64,000 nucleotides of DNA from Chrysoperla carnea. Its lineage: Eukaryota > Arthropoda > Insecta > Neuroptera > Chrysopidae. Positions 11,386 to 23,498 of the stretch are shown one piece after another (positions within the stretch are counted from its first letter, which is position 1; each line of letters starts with the position of its first letter). Location of the stretch: contig NC_058339.1 in the NCBI RefSeq assembly GCF_905475395.1, positions 37,891,172 to 37,955,171 of the forward strand, in the 5' to 3' direction. The position numbers were made by a program, and so were the translations under genes. A model generated the notes under the pieces. The model made no database searches, was not told the DNA's origin, and worked only from the letters and a program-made list of their open reading frames with translations.

Positions 11386-14300
11386 TTATTAGCGTATTTT
11401 CGACTTTCAATGTGAAGTCATATATTATTCAAAATTTTCAATATTCTTTGAGCCTTGTGAACGCTAGGTAGAACATACCCTAAATCTCAGTAGACATATC
11501 CATTTTGTGTATACCTGATTCCATTTTGATTGGTTTATAAGCTTACAAAAAAGTAATGTATGTCCCATCAGATTGTTTTTCGTATTTTGCTGAGAGCTTG
11601 TACTCGAATCTCGAATTTTAATATTAGTACACGCTGTATAAAAGCAACCAAGAGGGAAATCTTGACATTTTCAGATAATATTAATACCATGGTTATATGC
11701 TCCTCTAGCTGCATTGTACAATATTATTGTTAAAATATTTTCTATGAATAAACATCAACTTCTTCGAAATAGAATACAAGAATAAGCTCGGTTCGTCTTC
11801 TTATTCATCGTCTCTCTTGGTAACAGTTTTGAACAAATAGAAGGTGGTTGGTACTACTTACTGCTACAACAACATAATCAATTATTATTTAGTACAACAA
11901 TTACATACAAACATTGTTGTTATCTAATTAAATACAGATTTGTACTTCGACAATACAACAACTTCAAATTGAATTTATTTTTAATTAAAATTTTAGTTTT
12001 ACTCAATAGAAATGTGATATGGTTTGTGAAGATAATTGATAATTAATTAGTTTCAATTCTAAGTAACATAACTTGTATTTGTAATTCAAGATCAATGAAA
12101 AAAAGCCATAAACCTTTGTAGATTAAACACGAAAATCAGATTAGTGGAATAACTATAGGCAAATTATCTAATCAAAAGAAAAAAGAAAATTTTTTTTGAA
12201 GAGATATTTTTTTCGAATTTGAAAAGTTTACTGGATAATGTTTAAACACAGAAATAGTTTGGTATCAAATATCAATTTCATGATGAGTTTTTAATGTTTC
12301 GCCTGTAAGTGTGCAACAGTATATTTGATATACAGGGTGGGTCATTTTAATAAATAATGGATCAGATTGGATCTAGTTTTCTAGAAAACTAACATATTTT
12401 GTTCAAAAGACTTTTTCCAAAAACATTAGCTTTCGGGGGAAATTAAAAATATGTCATTATTGCATTAGATCGAAAAAAATACTCTTAAAGTTTATTGATA
12501 ATTGTAGGTCAAAGTCATGGATACAGGCGAATGTCCTCCATTGATCATGACAACTTTTGGCTAAAGCATTTTTCCGTAGTTTCCGTAGTAGTTATGTTTT
12601 CTTTCGTTTAAATGGAGGGTTAGGAATGATGATTATATATTTAGATTTAAGAAAATTAAAAAATCATATAGATATGTTATATAGCTCCTTGAACTACGCA
12701 GGAATGTTTCCTTCTTTATAAAATATATGAGTGGGAGAACGTTGCATGTATATTACCTACATAAATTTTCAAAAAATTCATCCATAAAACAATGAAGGAA
12801 ATTTTAGCAAGCAGGCATATTCCTACTTTACAATAACAATCCATAAATTTGAATAAATACAACTCTGAATTAAAATATATTATAAACCTGACTTATGCCT
12901 ATACAAGAAGTTTGTAAAATATTGAAGGTTTCTATGATTCTGAATTCGAATACTTTTCTTATATACACTAGTCTTTAACTTTCCTGTTTAAATTTTGTAT
13001 CTATGGCTTGAATTCAACGTAAAATTTATTGTAAAAAATGTAAGGAAGTAAGTAAGAGCTGTAATTCCTTTGGTCTGCGTTTTAAAAGATTAATAAAAAT
13101 AAGTTCGATAATAAAGAAAATCGAGATATCTTAGGACTTTTTTTGTTTACCATTTAAAATAAAAAAAACATTGAAAGCAAACTGATACTCTTCATAATCA
13201 CTCAAAATCGACTGACTTTGATCCAGACTTCAAATTTGGCTTGGTATTTACCAAATTTAACATTATAAATTCTCCAAAAAGTAAACAAAAAGATCCACTA
13301 TTTTAAGATTAAATAGATCAGATGTTTTTTACAAAAAATGGAATGGCAAAGACTTTCTAATACGAACTTTTTATTCATTGTTAGGCATTACAGAAAGCAT
13401 GGGGCTGAAAACTAGTTCATATTCTTAACTGATAATATGAGTAAGATATAGGACGTTATTTAGTTTACGATAAAATAGTTTTCTAATAATAACCTTCTAA
13501 TAGAAATTTTTCTCTATCCCTTACTGGGAAAAAATGAGATGTATACCTACATGAACTATGTTTTAACCTCCTGCGCTATGCAATGAACGCATAAAATTTT
13601 GCATTTCGAATTAAGATCTATCTCAATTTTGGTTATTAAAAAAAAGAGTTGTATTCTGCAATTCCATTTTAATATTTTGTTAAAATCGCCCGATCCTAAA
13701 GAACTTGTCGTATTTAGTTGTAAACGTTGTATAATTTCTAACTCTTCCGCCTAACTTTACCTTTCGATTTGCGTTTTTTTGGACTTTCAATGTGATGTCA
13801 GACATATATATTTCTATAACATCCTTAATAATATCTGCAAATTTTTCAATACTCTCTGTATAACGGTATTATATTGATAAGATATGTCTTGTGTGTTGCC
13901 TATACTCTTGTATTTTGCTACCAAATAATTCATTTGTTACCTAATTAAATTCTATGGTAGGTAATACGGTTGATATGAGGAATGTGTATGAATGAGGATT
14001 TCTGTGGAGATGATAGTTGGTAGATAGATGTTGATACATGATGCTCCATTTTATTTTCATTTTACAGAATTTTTATTAGAAATGGAATATTCATCTTTCT
14101 ATGTGAACGAAAACATACAATGTCAATTTAAGACAAGAAGACATTTTTGAAAACATTCTGAAGCTTTGTTGTATAAGTCTGTTTAAGTTTGAAAACTTAA
14201 ATGAAATTCACTATCAACTTGTAAACATTACAAAGTTTGCATTAAAATTACAAAATCAAGAATCATCAAGAATTACAAGAAAAAAACCGGTAAGGAACTT

Positions 14301-14499
14301 ATGTTCCTCCGCAATTATACTGACATTTGATCGCAATTATTACTGCCAGTAGGAAAAAAATACGTAAACAGAATAATCCTTTGAGGCAGAAACAGTAGTT
14401 GTAGGATTTATGCAAATCTTGTATTCTTTGCGAAATTGAAATAGCATTTATTATGTTCCACAACCTTGCTTTTATACTCTGTATATGAAATATATTAGT
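11386..14499. other. Non-coding, no gene seen
   Basis: I see no exon-like segment. Near 12330 a block (acagggtgggtcatttta) resembles the terminus of a mobile element and shares an internal phrase with 7210-7260. Otherwise there are AT-rich runs and microsatellite-like stretches only. Confidence 0.4.
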
Positions 14500-14760
14500 T
14501 ATATAAAATTTGTTACGCTTAGAAATATTGATGTCACAAACAAAATTTTGGTATTGGTGCTTCTAGAATCACCAATATAATCCATTTTCAATTGTCCGTC
14601 TATCTATCCGTCTGTCCATCCGTCTTCAAGATAAAAAACGAAGAGAGATGTCGAGATAGCGTGCTCAGGACCTAACCAATTAATTCAAGTTCGTACATGA
14701 ACAAAATTGGGTCCATTGGCTCCATTAAGTAGAATATACGCACCATTAAAAGAGTGGACT
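14500..14760 (+). repeat. Dispersed repeat family F1, copy 1
   Basis: It holds the family's ordered blocks: aaaattttggtat, a 'gaatcacc' block, a gtccgtc-rich segment, a block on aaaaacgaa-agagat, and a 'gggtccat' end. The same order is seen at 18485-19000 (plus) and, inverted, at 27230-27620, with a weaker copy at 20760-21000. No terminal repeats or coding frame were found, so the class is unknown. Confidence 0.55.
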
Positions 14761-17439
14761 ATTTTTTATTAGACAGTTCATTCATGCATTTGAATAGTAT
14801 TATTGTAAAGTACTATGGTTTTTTATTCCCGCCTATTTACTAAATGCCTGCTTAAACTCAGTTTAAGCCAGTTCTCGTAGTTCTATTTTAAACTACCGGC
14901 AGTGACATGGCAAAAGTATTTACCCAATAAATATCATCGAAATTTAAAACTTTATTTTTTGCAAATACATCAATATCTCAACAAAAAAAGATTTTACAAT
15001 TCTAAAAGTTAAAACGGAACACCGTATATATTCATTCATTCAATATTATTGTAAAATATAATATCTATTATTCATGAATAAATAAATACAACATTTAAGT
15101 TAGACAGTTTATTGATGAATATTTCAAATATCGGAATATTGTATTATTTACATAGCTTACAGTAATGATTCTCAATATATTATTATAAGACTTTAAGGAA
15201 TCGATAAATTTATCTGAATTTTCGTTTTAAAAGCATTAATTACTATAAAAGCTACTAGATTTAGAGGAACGTAATTTATCTAAAAAAGTATTCTGGCTTA
15301 TTATTGCATGCATAAAAATTTGTGTGCATCAAATCGACACCGCGAATAAAAAATTTTGAACTTTATGTAAAAAATTCTAAAACACTATTTTTAGAAGAAA
15401 ATGAGCTAAGTGTCACACAAGCAGAAACTAAGAACCCGTTGTAAAAATTAGGTAATTTTCTTTCTTTATTTGTAAAAAAAATAAATTTTCTACTCATAAA
15501 ATTAGCGAATACCCATTTTTATTTGCAAGAGCCATAATTATTTTTAGTGATCGACCGAAGGTTCCGGTTCGGCAATTTCGGTAAAAAACATCTAGCTTCG
15601 GCATACAGTTTCAGTTTTGGTAAAATCTTAAGCTTCGATTTCATATAGGGCTTTATAGTAATTCTACTCTATATGTTGGTGTTGGCGAATGGCAGTATAT
15701 AAATAAAACTTTTTAATTAGAATATTTATCATCATTTTCTACGATTCCTATTATACTTTATTAAAAATTTCTGATGAGATTAAATTTCCGGACTGTTTTA
15801 TTGCAGTTTTTCCATTTGTTACCTTTCTTTCCTTGTCATAAGAGATGGAGAACTATTTTTACAAAATACAACGTTTCTATACTTTGTAATGTGTACTATG
15901 CGTGTATAATAATAATTACAATGATTTTATTTTCTGTGGTTAGCGTGATATTATTGTGTGACAAAAATGAAAAGAAAGAGAGTTAAATTAAGTTACTACA
16001 AAAAAGCTTGACGCCATAATAAACATGCAAAAACATTTTTTTATATTAAATTTAATGTTTCATAAAATGTACACACATGTGAAGTTTATTTTGTTTTGAA
16101 ATAGTTTTTTTATCTTTCACACTTTTTACTATAACATAAGGCCTTAATTTACAGATAAAATCACTTGTTTATTTGTTTTTTAGTTTTTTTTTTGTTTTTT
16201 TTTTGAAGGGGATATAATATCACTTTCTTTTGTGTCGTATAATCTATGTATATCATCGAAGACATAAAATCTCATCGAAGACGTCTAAAGTAAATAGTTC
16301 TTGTCTAAAGTTTTAAGAAAATTTAATTTTTTATTTTATGATTATGGTTTCAAAACTTGCTAAATGGATGGACTAATTAATAAATTTTCTGAAATTTTTA
16401 TTGTTTTCAAACTGAGAATTGAAATATCTTTACGGCTAAAGGAATTTGCAATGCTTTAATACTCTTTTTAAATATATATGTCTATTGTTAAGTTATTAGC
16501 AATCTTTGGTAAAAAATGATGAAATTAATTTGTAATTATGGTAGATGGTGGTAAATCTCTATGAGACTTTGATGTCATGAGCTAATGGACAATAGTAATT
16601 AAGGATTTGAAATTATCGCTTCCTATTGTAAATAATTATTTATCACGGACAAATTGGCAGAAAATAGACTTAACTTTGATATATTAGGATGTTAATTTAA
16701 GAATAGCCTCCTAATCTACCATAAAGTGAGAAATCAAATAACTTTACGAAGTGTTTCTTTGCTACCGATCTAATAACAAATACTTTATCACTTGTCTAAT
16801 CAAATAACGTATACAACTCAACTCAACTAACGGATTGTCTTACAGTGCCCAATATGTAAAAGTACCCAATTATTCGTGCTACGACAATTTATCACACTAG
16901 TCTATTTTAGTTTATTAATGAAAAATAAATGATAAATGATAGACGATTCCATTATTATGACGTAATATTAATACTCAAGGCAAGGGTCCTATGAAAGACG
17001 AGGGTAGCTAAATTATATTATTAATATATTTAGATTGTGGTGACGTATATATTGTTATATTTATGAACGAACAATGCCCCGAAGATATTTCTTCAAATTC
17101 TGTGTCATCGTTATAAAATATGGCAATAGTTTCCTCAGTGAAATACCCTCCCAATGATAAGATAAAAATGTTAACTATCGAATATACAGGCTGAACTTAA
17201 GTTTAAAAATTCACTCATTTTTTTTAAATATTGAATAGGGAAGATCATTAAAATTTGAACAGAGATGATTTCTTGCTTATTTTAGCTGAACTCTTAGTAA
17301 TACCTCGAGAGTCCAAATAAAAATCTCACGAGAATAGATCAATATAAGAGCGTCACAACGCCACAAAAAATTTCATTTCAAGAAATCTGGATTTTGATCA
17401 TTCCTTTCTTACTAACATTAGATAAGGTATGCTTTGAGG
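14761..17439. other. Non-coding, no gene seen
   Basis: AT-rich DNA. A motif rich in TTCGG/CGGTT words near 15545-15615 recurs loosely near 59240-59300, so it may be another old repeat. The frame at 15774-15986 has no recognisable motif and no support. Confidence 0.4.
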
Positions 17440-18191
17440 CAACGCACGACGCACTTTGAGACGACGTTTTAAAGTAGCGTTCATGCGTCGCTGTTGTCAC
17501 ATGCAAAACTGCCAGACGCGAATAATTTATTAGAAATTCTGAAACGCAACTTTATTTCAAATATCGAGTGCTTCGAGTGAATTTTTGGCACCCCACCCGG
17601 CAAGGTTTTTTTGCCAAAGTTGAACTTTGTCGGCTCAGATGTCACGGATTCCCGTGACATGCAAAATTAAATATTCTAGTTCAAAAAGTCGAGCAAGAGT
17701 TTTCAACAAAATTTTTCATTTTATTGAGGAAGAGACAAGCTAAATTTGATAAAATATTGCTATGATTCAAAATTAGATATATAATCTTCCACTGAATCAC
17801 TTTGTGTATTCGAGCGTTGAGTCTGCTATGCCGTGAACCTTGGCTTCCGCACTTCTATGTCGTATTTGTCGCAGATATTGCTCATGGTTTTGAAAATTTT
17901 TCTGAACTCTTCTCCAAAGTCTCCTCTTTTTTCAAGCAATATATGTTTTGCAGCATCAGATAGTTCAATAGCCTCGCCAAGAACAAGGCTTTCTGTTTGG
18001 AGTACTAGACTCAAAGACAAAGTCAAAGAGTGTACCGGGAGCACAAAATATGTATAGATATCTGAATCGTCAGTGAAAAGCGTCTCAAAAATGGGTTCAT
18101 TTATAGGACTGTATTGTTAGTTCAAAATTTATGTGGACAGATTCTCATTGGGAGTTTTGACCCCAAAACCCATCCCTTGCGCACGGGTCTG
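17440..18191 (-). mobile_element. hAT transposon remnant (ZMYM1/DUF4371 type), copy 1
   Basis: The minus-strand frame at 17826-18044 reads like the late catalytic part of hAT transposases of the zinc-finger MYM1-like group, with LEKRGDFGEEFRKIF and ICDKYDIEVRKP blocks. Below it, at 17440-17540, is a decayed version of the C-terminal hAT dimerisation region (VTTATHER), interrupted by stops and shifts. The 5' terminus is visible at 18170-18191 (cagacccgtgcgcaagg on the minus strand) and matches the terminus of copy 2 at 53244. The other end is missing. The reading frame is broken many times. Confidence 0.7.
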
Positions 18192-18411
18192 TTGTAGATC
18201 AATTTTCTATAATCAATTATGGCAGATCGATTTCAGAATCACTCAATATCGTTTAAATAAAATTGAGTTTATCACCAAAATAAAATAATAAAAAAGATAT
18301 TTTTGTTTAACATAGAATTTTACAAAATAAAATCAATAGTTACAAGTTCACCCTCATATCATATAATGTAGTATATATTGTGAAATATTTTTACATGCTG
18401 CGAACTGTAAC

Positions 18412-18445
18412 CATAATAATAATAATAATAATCATAATCATAATT
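18412..18445. repeat. (AAT)n microsatellite
   Basis: A run of about eight AAT/ATA units followed by three ATAATC-type units. Confidence 0.8.
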
Positions 18446-18484
18446 TTGATAAAATAGGATAAAATACATTTTAGAGCAGGAGCT

Positions 18485-19060
18485 GGAGATATGAGATTGC
18501 AAAAAAATTGTGGTATAAAAATATTGATGCAACGAAAAAAATTTTGGTATAGGTGTTCATAGAATCATCTAATTAGTCCATTTTCGGTTGTCCGTTCGTC
18601 CGCCTATGAACACGATAACTGGAAAACGAAAAAAGATCGAGTTGAAATTTTTACAACGCACTCGGGACGTAAAAATGAGGTCGAATTCGTAAATGAACAA
18701 CATAAGTCAATTGGGTCTTGGGTCCATAGGACCCATCTTGTAAGAGATAGAACGAAAATTTAAGTGTGAAAAATGTTCCTTATAAAAAAATAAACAACTT
18801 TTGTATGAAACAAATTTTTTGTAAACATCACTGTTTACTCACGAGAGCACAAATTAGATGCGTTAGAGATTAGAGATAGAACAAAAATTTAAGTGTGAAA
18901 AATGTTCCTTATAAAAAAATAAACAACTTTTGTATGAAACAAATTTTTTGTAAACATCACTGTTTACTCACGAGAGCACAAATTAGATGCAAATTTTATA
19001 GTATGTATTACTATGGGATTATCAGTTATGTATGTGTGACATGTATTTCAACAATTAACT
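18485..19060 (+). repeat. Dispersed repeat family F1, copy 2, with an internal duplication
   Basis: It shows the F1 blocks in order (aaattttggtataggtgtt, a 'gaatcatc' block, gtccgttcgtcc, ggtcgaattcgtaaatgaa, gggtccatagg). A 129-bp segment is duplicated in tandem: 18744-18860 and 18873-18989 are almost identical, differing at one or a few bases, which marks a recent event inside an old repeat. The frame at 18895-19197 is a by-product. Confidence 0.65.
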
Positions 19061-19274
19061 CAGTCAATAGTTTGTTTTCACTTGTTTTCAATTGTTTCTT
19101 GTTCAGAGTAATTTATACATTAATATACCCTGGATGTTATCAGAAACCCTATTACTCCAACTTTTATAAAACCTCCAACCCCACCACAGAAATGTAAATT
19201 TTTTGAACCAAATAATCTTACCCTAGATTTTTTGAGTTATTTAAAGTCAAAATGGCCTCTTGTGACGATATGAG

Positions 19275-19630
19275 GATCTCGAAATTCACCGTTTTCGAAA
19301 TAATAACAGTTTCATGTTTGAAAAAATTCCAAAAAGCCACTTTCAAAGCTGAAAAACGAAAAAAAAATTAAAATTTTGAGCTTACCAAAATCCGGAAATA
19401 ATCTTTCAAAAAAAAAAAATTATTTAATAAAGTTCTCATGAAGCTTTAGAATTAAACAATCTATAATTACTTTCAAAACTTTATATAAAATGTTCAAAGA
19501 TCATCTTAAGATTTTGAAAAGCTCATATTTTAAATTTTTTAGCATAATTTTTCAGATTTGAAAATGACCTTTTTGGAGTTTTTCCAAACGTTAAACTGTC
19601 AATAACTTGAAAACGGTGAGCTTTACGAAA
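19275..19630. repeat. Inverted-repeat (foldback) element
   Basis: The left arm, about 19278-19385, contains caccgttttcgaaataa and aaattccaaaaagccac. The right arm, about 19505-19625, read on the minus strand, contains caccgttttcaagttat and aaactccaaaaaggtca in the same order. The arms are diverged, so this is an old palindromic MITE. No clear target duplication was found. Confidence 0.55.
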
Positions 19631-20759
19631 AAATCACAAAAAATTAACATTTTACTGTTTCTGAGGAGGTAGTTACAACATTGATCCAATAGGATTTCTT
19701 TCCGCATTCGAAATATTAATCTACATGATTTTCTAAGTATCAATGCACAGAATTTGGTTCTTACATTTTTCAAACTCGAGTATCTACAGCGCCCGCACAA
19801 TAAATGATAAAAAATATATGAGATACTCTCACGTATCCAATAAATCGATCCCTCGAATCGTAAGAATTGAGGATGTATATACTACAGATAGTACGATGTT
19901 GTTCCATATACTTTATGTATGCATATTATGTATCTGTATATAAAACAGTTTTGGTATCATATTTTTCTGTTGCCAAAAAATGTTTCTTAAACATCGAGAG
20001 TATGTGTAGTTTGTTTTAGTTATTGCTATTTATGAAATCAGTAGCGTACGTTACAAATATTTTTTATAAGAGAACATGTTCCTATCTTTTAAAGATGTCT
20101 CAATGTGGATCCTCGGAATTTTAGTAATTCTTATACACTGAAAACATGATACACATGAAATAGGTGTCCATTCCGTTTCCCAATCGTTTTCCCATAACAG
20201 TTTATTCAATTTCGGCATTTATGTGATGAATGAATATTCATGAAATTCTTTTCACATTTCTTATTAATATATGAAAATACCGATACAGAGATGTCAAAAA
20301 ATAAAATTAAAATCGACCAAGAAGTGGGACTATTAATTAGACAGATATTAGACAGAGAAATTTGACATTGTATTTGACATCATATACTATGTTTGCATAA
20401 GAACTGTATGCTAAATTCAGTTTTGTTAGAAAGTAATACAAACAAATGTTTGATGGGCTTTTCTTGGTTGATTTTATAGTTATTCGAAAAATATTTTTTC
20501 TCTTTTATGTGTGCAGAAAAAAATAGTGAATATTTAGAACTTTTTCAATTGGAGTGCTCATGTATCTAAGAAAGAAAAAACGTTAAGCATGTTATTAGAA
20601 ATGAATATCACTATATCTTAACACTACTGCCTTGCGCTGGGAAATTTATTATAGAACACTAAAATTAACTCTAAAAAAACACTGATGAAATTTCTGGTCT
20701 GAACTATATTCTCAGTGTGTGATAACTCGTTCCTGTAATAACTCGTCAATGAAAAAAAT

Positions 20760-21005
20760 TTCAAACAAAAGTGGATGGTATCTAGACTTTCTTCCTATCT
20801 CTTACGGTTTAAATGATCGGTTCTGCTCGTTTACAAACTCAAAGTTACTTTAAATTATTCTATAAAAATACCATACCAGAAAAAATATATAAAAATTTCA
20901 GCTTAATATATCATAGTTTGTATTCTATCTTTTTGACGGACAGGCGTATATAGAAGGATTAGCTGATTTTATGAAACCCTATACCAAAAATTCTTCTCGT
21001 TCTAT
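20760..21005 (-). repeat. Dispersed repeat family F1, degenerate copy
   Basis: Read on the minus strand it retains 'ccaaaaattt'-like, 'gtcaaaaag' and 'tttgtaaacgagcaga' blocks in F1 order. The divergence is high and the boundaries are guesses. Confidence 0.3.
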
Positions 21006-21019
21006 CATCCATAATAAAT

Positions 21020-21620
21020 TAATATACTATTGAAGTATTAGATAATAATATATCAAGTCCATGAATGCATATCTGTGCATACAATTGGTTTGAAATGATG
21101 CACTAAATCTTCGCCTTGAAAAATACTCCTCAGTAAAATAAAAATTTAATAAACGTGTTTTGTTGGTATACAAAATGCTCGATTTACATCTAGGCATATA
21201 AATATCACGAGTATAACAGATTACATGTGTTATGCAATACATCTAAGTAAGAGGTATTGTAGGTGTTATATGATATTGCAAAAGTGACTTTTATCGTGGC
21301 TTATCTGTTGTAGTTCATCTATTCAACTAAGAAACTCCCTCTCTCCAAGCGTCTTACAACTATCGCAACGCATATCGAAGCTTCAACACAAGTATTTAAT
21401 ACCTTTCACTTAAATGCATTGCTTAACGCATGTATTCTGTCATACTCGTGATATTCATATGCCAAGATGTAAATCGAACATTCTGTATATTGTACGCAAG
21501 TTGTTTCAAAATATTTCTTATTATAAATCCGAAAATATTTATTGTTTTCAAACGATAGTGCACAAAAAGTCTTACAAGACAAACAATTTTTTTTCACCGA
21601 TTATCTGAAAATATAAATAC
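21020..21620. repeat. Inverted pair of dispersed repeat family F3
   Basis: About 21140-21260, read on the minus strand, and 21375-21500, read on the plus strand, share a long ordered run: cacttagatg, cattgctta-cgcatgt, tactcgtgatatt, atatgccaagatgtaaatcg. A third relative, plus strand, is at 60140-60260. The two open frames here (21027-21242 minus and 21414-21608 plus) are similar to each other only because they lie in these copies. Confidence 0.6.
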
Positions 21621-22192
21621 TCCTCATTGAATTTCTAATAGCAACGCTCCTTCTCATAAAAGATATATGATATATGCAAACATACTGTCTAACAAGACAA
21701 GTTATGTGACGTATTTTAAAGAAGAATCCTTTACGATGATCCTTCATAAATATTTATATACTAACTTGTAGTTTATTGATAGTAAAAATATTACATATAT
21801 GCTTTAATTAAATAAAAAAAAAAGGATATGCTATACTACAGACTATACATATATAAAAGCTTTTTTGGATGAAATATTATTCAAATAAAATATATTAAAT
21901 CCCTTTCTCCTTTTTTTTTTCTTTTTTGAACTTTGTGAACATTTGTGGTTTTTTGATAGACATATTTTTTACCTCTATATAAGGATTTAACAACCCAGAG
22001 TATATAATTTAGCAGGAATTCTCAACATTTTTATAGTCGAACGAAAATTATTTTTAAATTAACGATGTTTTCCTGAACAGTATTTTACCGATCAAAAATT
22101 TTGCTAGTAAAATTCGTGGCGTATCATAGTAAAGCTGTAAATTCCATCGTTGTCAAAATGCTTGACAATGGCATCGAACAAAACATTTATAT

Positions 22193-22484
22193 CAGGCATG
22201 GGCAAACGTGGCTTAGATACGTCCTTCAGACTTCTGTATCTAAAATACGAGTAAGACAGTGACAACCTAACCAGTGCCAATCAAAAATAGGAGTAAAACA
22301 GGGAGACAACATTTTTTTTCTACCTATTTCATTACTATTAGAGAAACTGAGATAGGTAGAAGAGTCGTATACCCGTCTCGCTTCCTTCTCTATGAGCAAT
22401 GCGGACTTGGACACACAATAAATTTTATGAAACACAAGTTGTAACAAATGGTGATTTCGACTTAAAATAACTCGCCCATTCCTG
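22193..22484. mobile_element. hAT-type MITE, family M1, copy 1
   Basis: It begins CAGGCATGGGCAAACG and ends ...CGCCCATTCCTG, so the ends are inverted repeats of the hAT kind (CAG...CTG). The flanks atttatat and atctacat agree at 6 of 8 bases, fitting an old 8-bp target duplication. A second copy of the whole 292-bp unit is at 29125-29428. It has no coding capacity. The open frame across it is a by-product. Confidence 0.8.
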
Positions 22485-22569
22485 ATCTACATAGAGTATA
22501 AAAGAAAGTAGACCTCCGCGTCTGTCTGTTAATCCGAAAAATTAGGTTAAACCCATAAATTAATACAGT

Positions 22570-22821
22570 TAGAGAACGCCAAGGGTCTGCTAGCCCGTAA
22601 GTGTATCCGATTTGCGAAGCGAGAGAGAAGACTGTCAGTGAGTTCTCCTTTGTTCTTGTCATAATCATATGTACATATATACTTATTATAGGTATAAGAT
22701 ACATATATACTTATTATAGGTAAGTATAAGTATATGTATTAGACAAGGACACAAGAGAACTTACTGGCAGTTTTCTCTCTTGCTTCGCATAACGCATCCA
22801 CTTACAGGCCAGCATTCTCTA
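22570..22821. mobile_element. Foldback MITE, family M2, copy 1
   Basis: The two halves are reverse complements: the left arm has tgctagcccgtaagtg, gcgaagcgagagagaag and gtgagttctc; the right arm, read on the minus strand, has tgctggcctgtaagtg, gcgaagcaagagagaa and gtaagttctc. The ends read TAGAGAACGCC and, on the other strand, TAGAGAATGCT. A second copy is at 43944-44160. The centre holds a duplicated 'atacttattatagg' block. Confidence 0.75.
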
Positions 22822-23430
22822 TTATCTCTATGGTTAAACCTGAAAAAACTATTGTAAAACTATTTAGTATAACCAAACAACATATTTCTGTATAAGTACC
22901 TAATATAAGTACCATTAATCTTTTGTTTGGTAATTTCTTCCGTCTGTTTGATATAAAGACGTTATTACAAGATCAGTGTATGTTAAAATGGTTTTCAATT
23001 AGAAATTGTTTTATCTTAAATCGTTTTACCGTTTTACCTCATCAGTTTCTGTCGGGATAAGGTATCATTTATTCTATATTTTTCATGTTTTAAAAACCTT
23101 CCAAAAGAGGTACGGTACCTCATACACATAGCTAAAGAAATAAAAATTTAATAAATGTAAAATACTGACTCTGTTGGAAGCGCATTTTCCTTCCATTTTG
23201 TTAGAAGTTAATAAATATATTTAAAGATTATTCTACTTCAGCCCATATAGGGACGTCTACCATAAACCATCAAAGAGCTAATGATGTTTATAAATGAGCT
23301 AATACATACTAAGAAAATCCGTTCGAAATTTCATAAAAAAATTAACTACTGTGTGACTTTTGTAAACAGAATCATTTAACCTCTAAATACTAACTGTATC
23401 TAATGTGGGAATAGATTTCCGAATTTAAAT

Positions 23431-23498
23431 TGTAGCCCTACTAAGAATTTGATATAAGCCTTAATTGTAGCCCTACTAAAAATTTGATATACGCCTTC
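23431..23498 (+). repeat. 35-bp tandem duplication
   Basis: The block tgtagccctactaa-aatttgatata-gcctt occurs at 23431 and again at 23466 with two or three changes. Confidence 0.75.

Noticed and set aside
21027-21608. Pair of similar short proteins on opposite strands
   Set aside because: They lie in inverted copies of dispersed repeat F3, a third copy of which at 60140 is not open.
22226-22704. Minus-strand frames resembling a second frame at 29090-29359
   Set aside because: Their mutual similarity is explained by the M1 MITE; the element has inverted ends and target duplications and no coding role.
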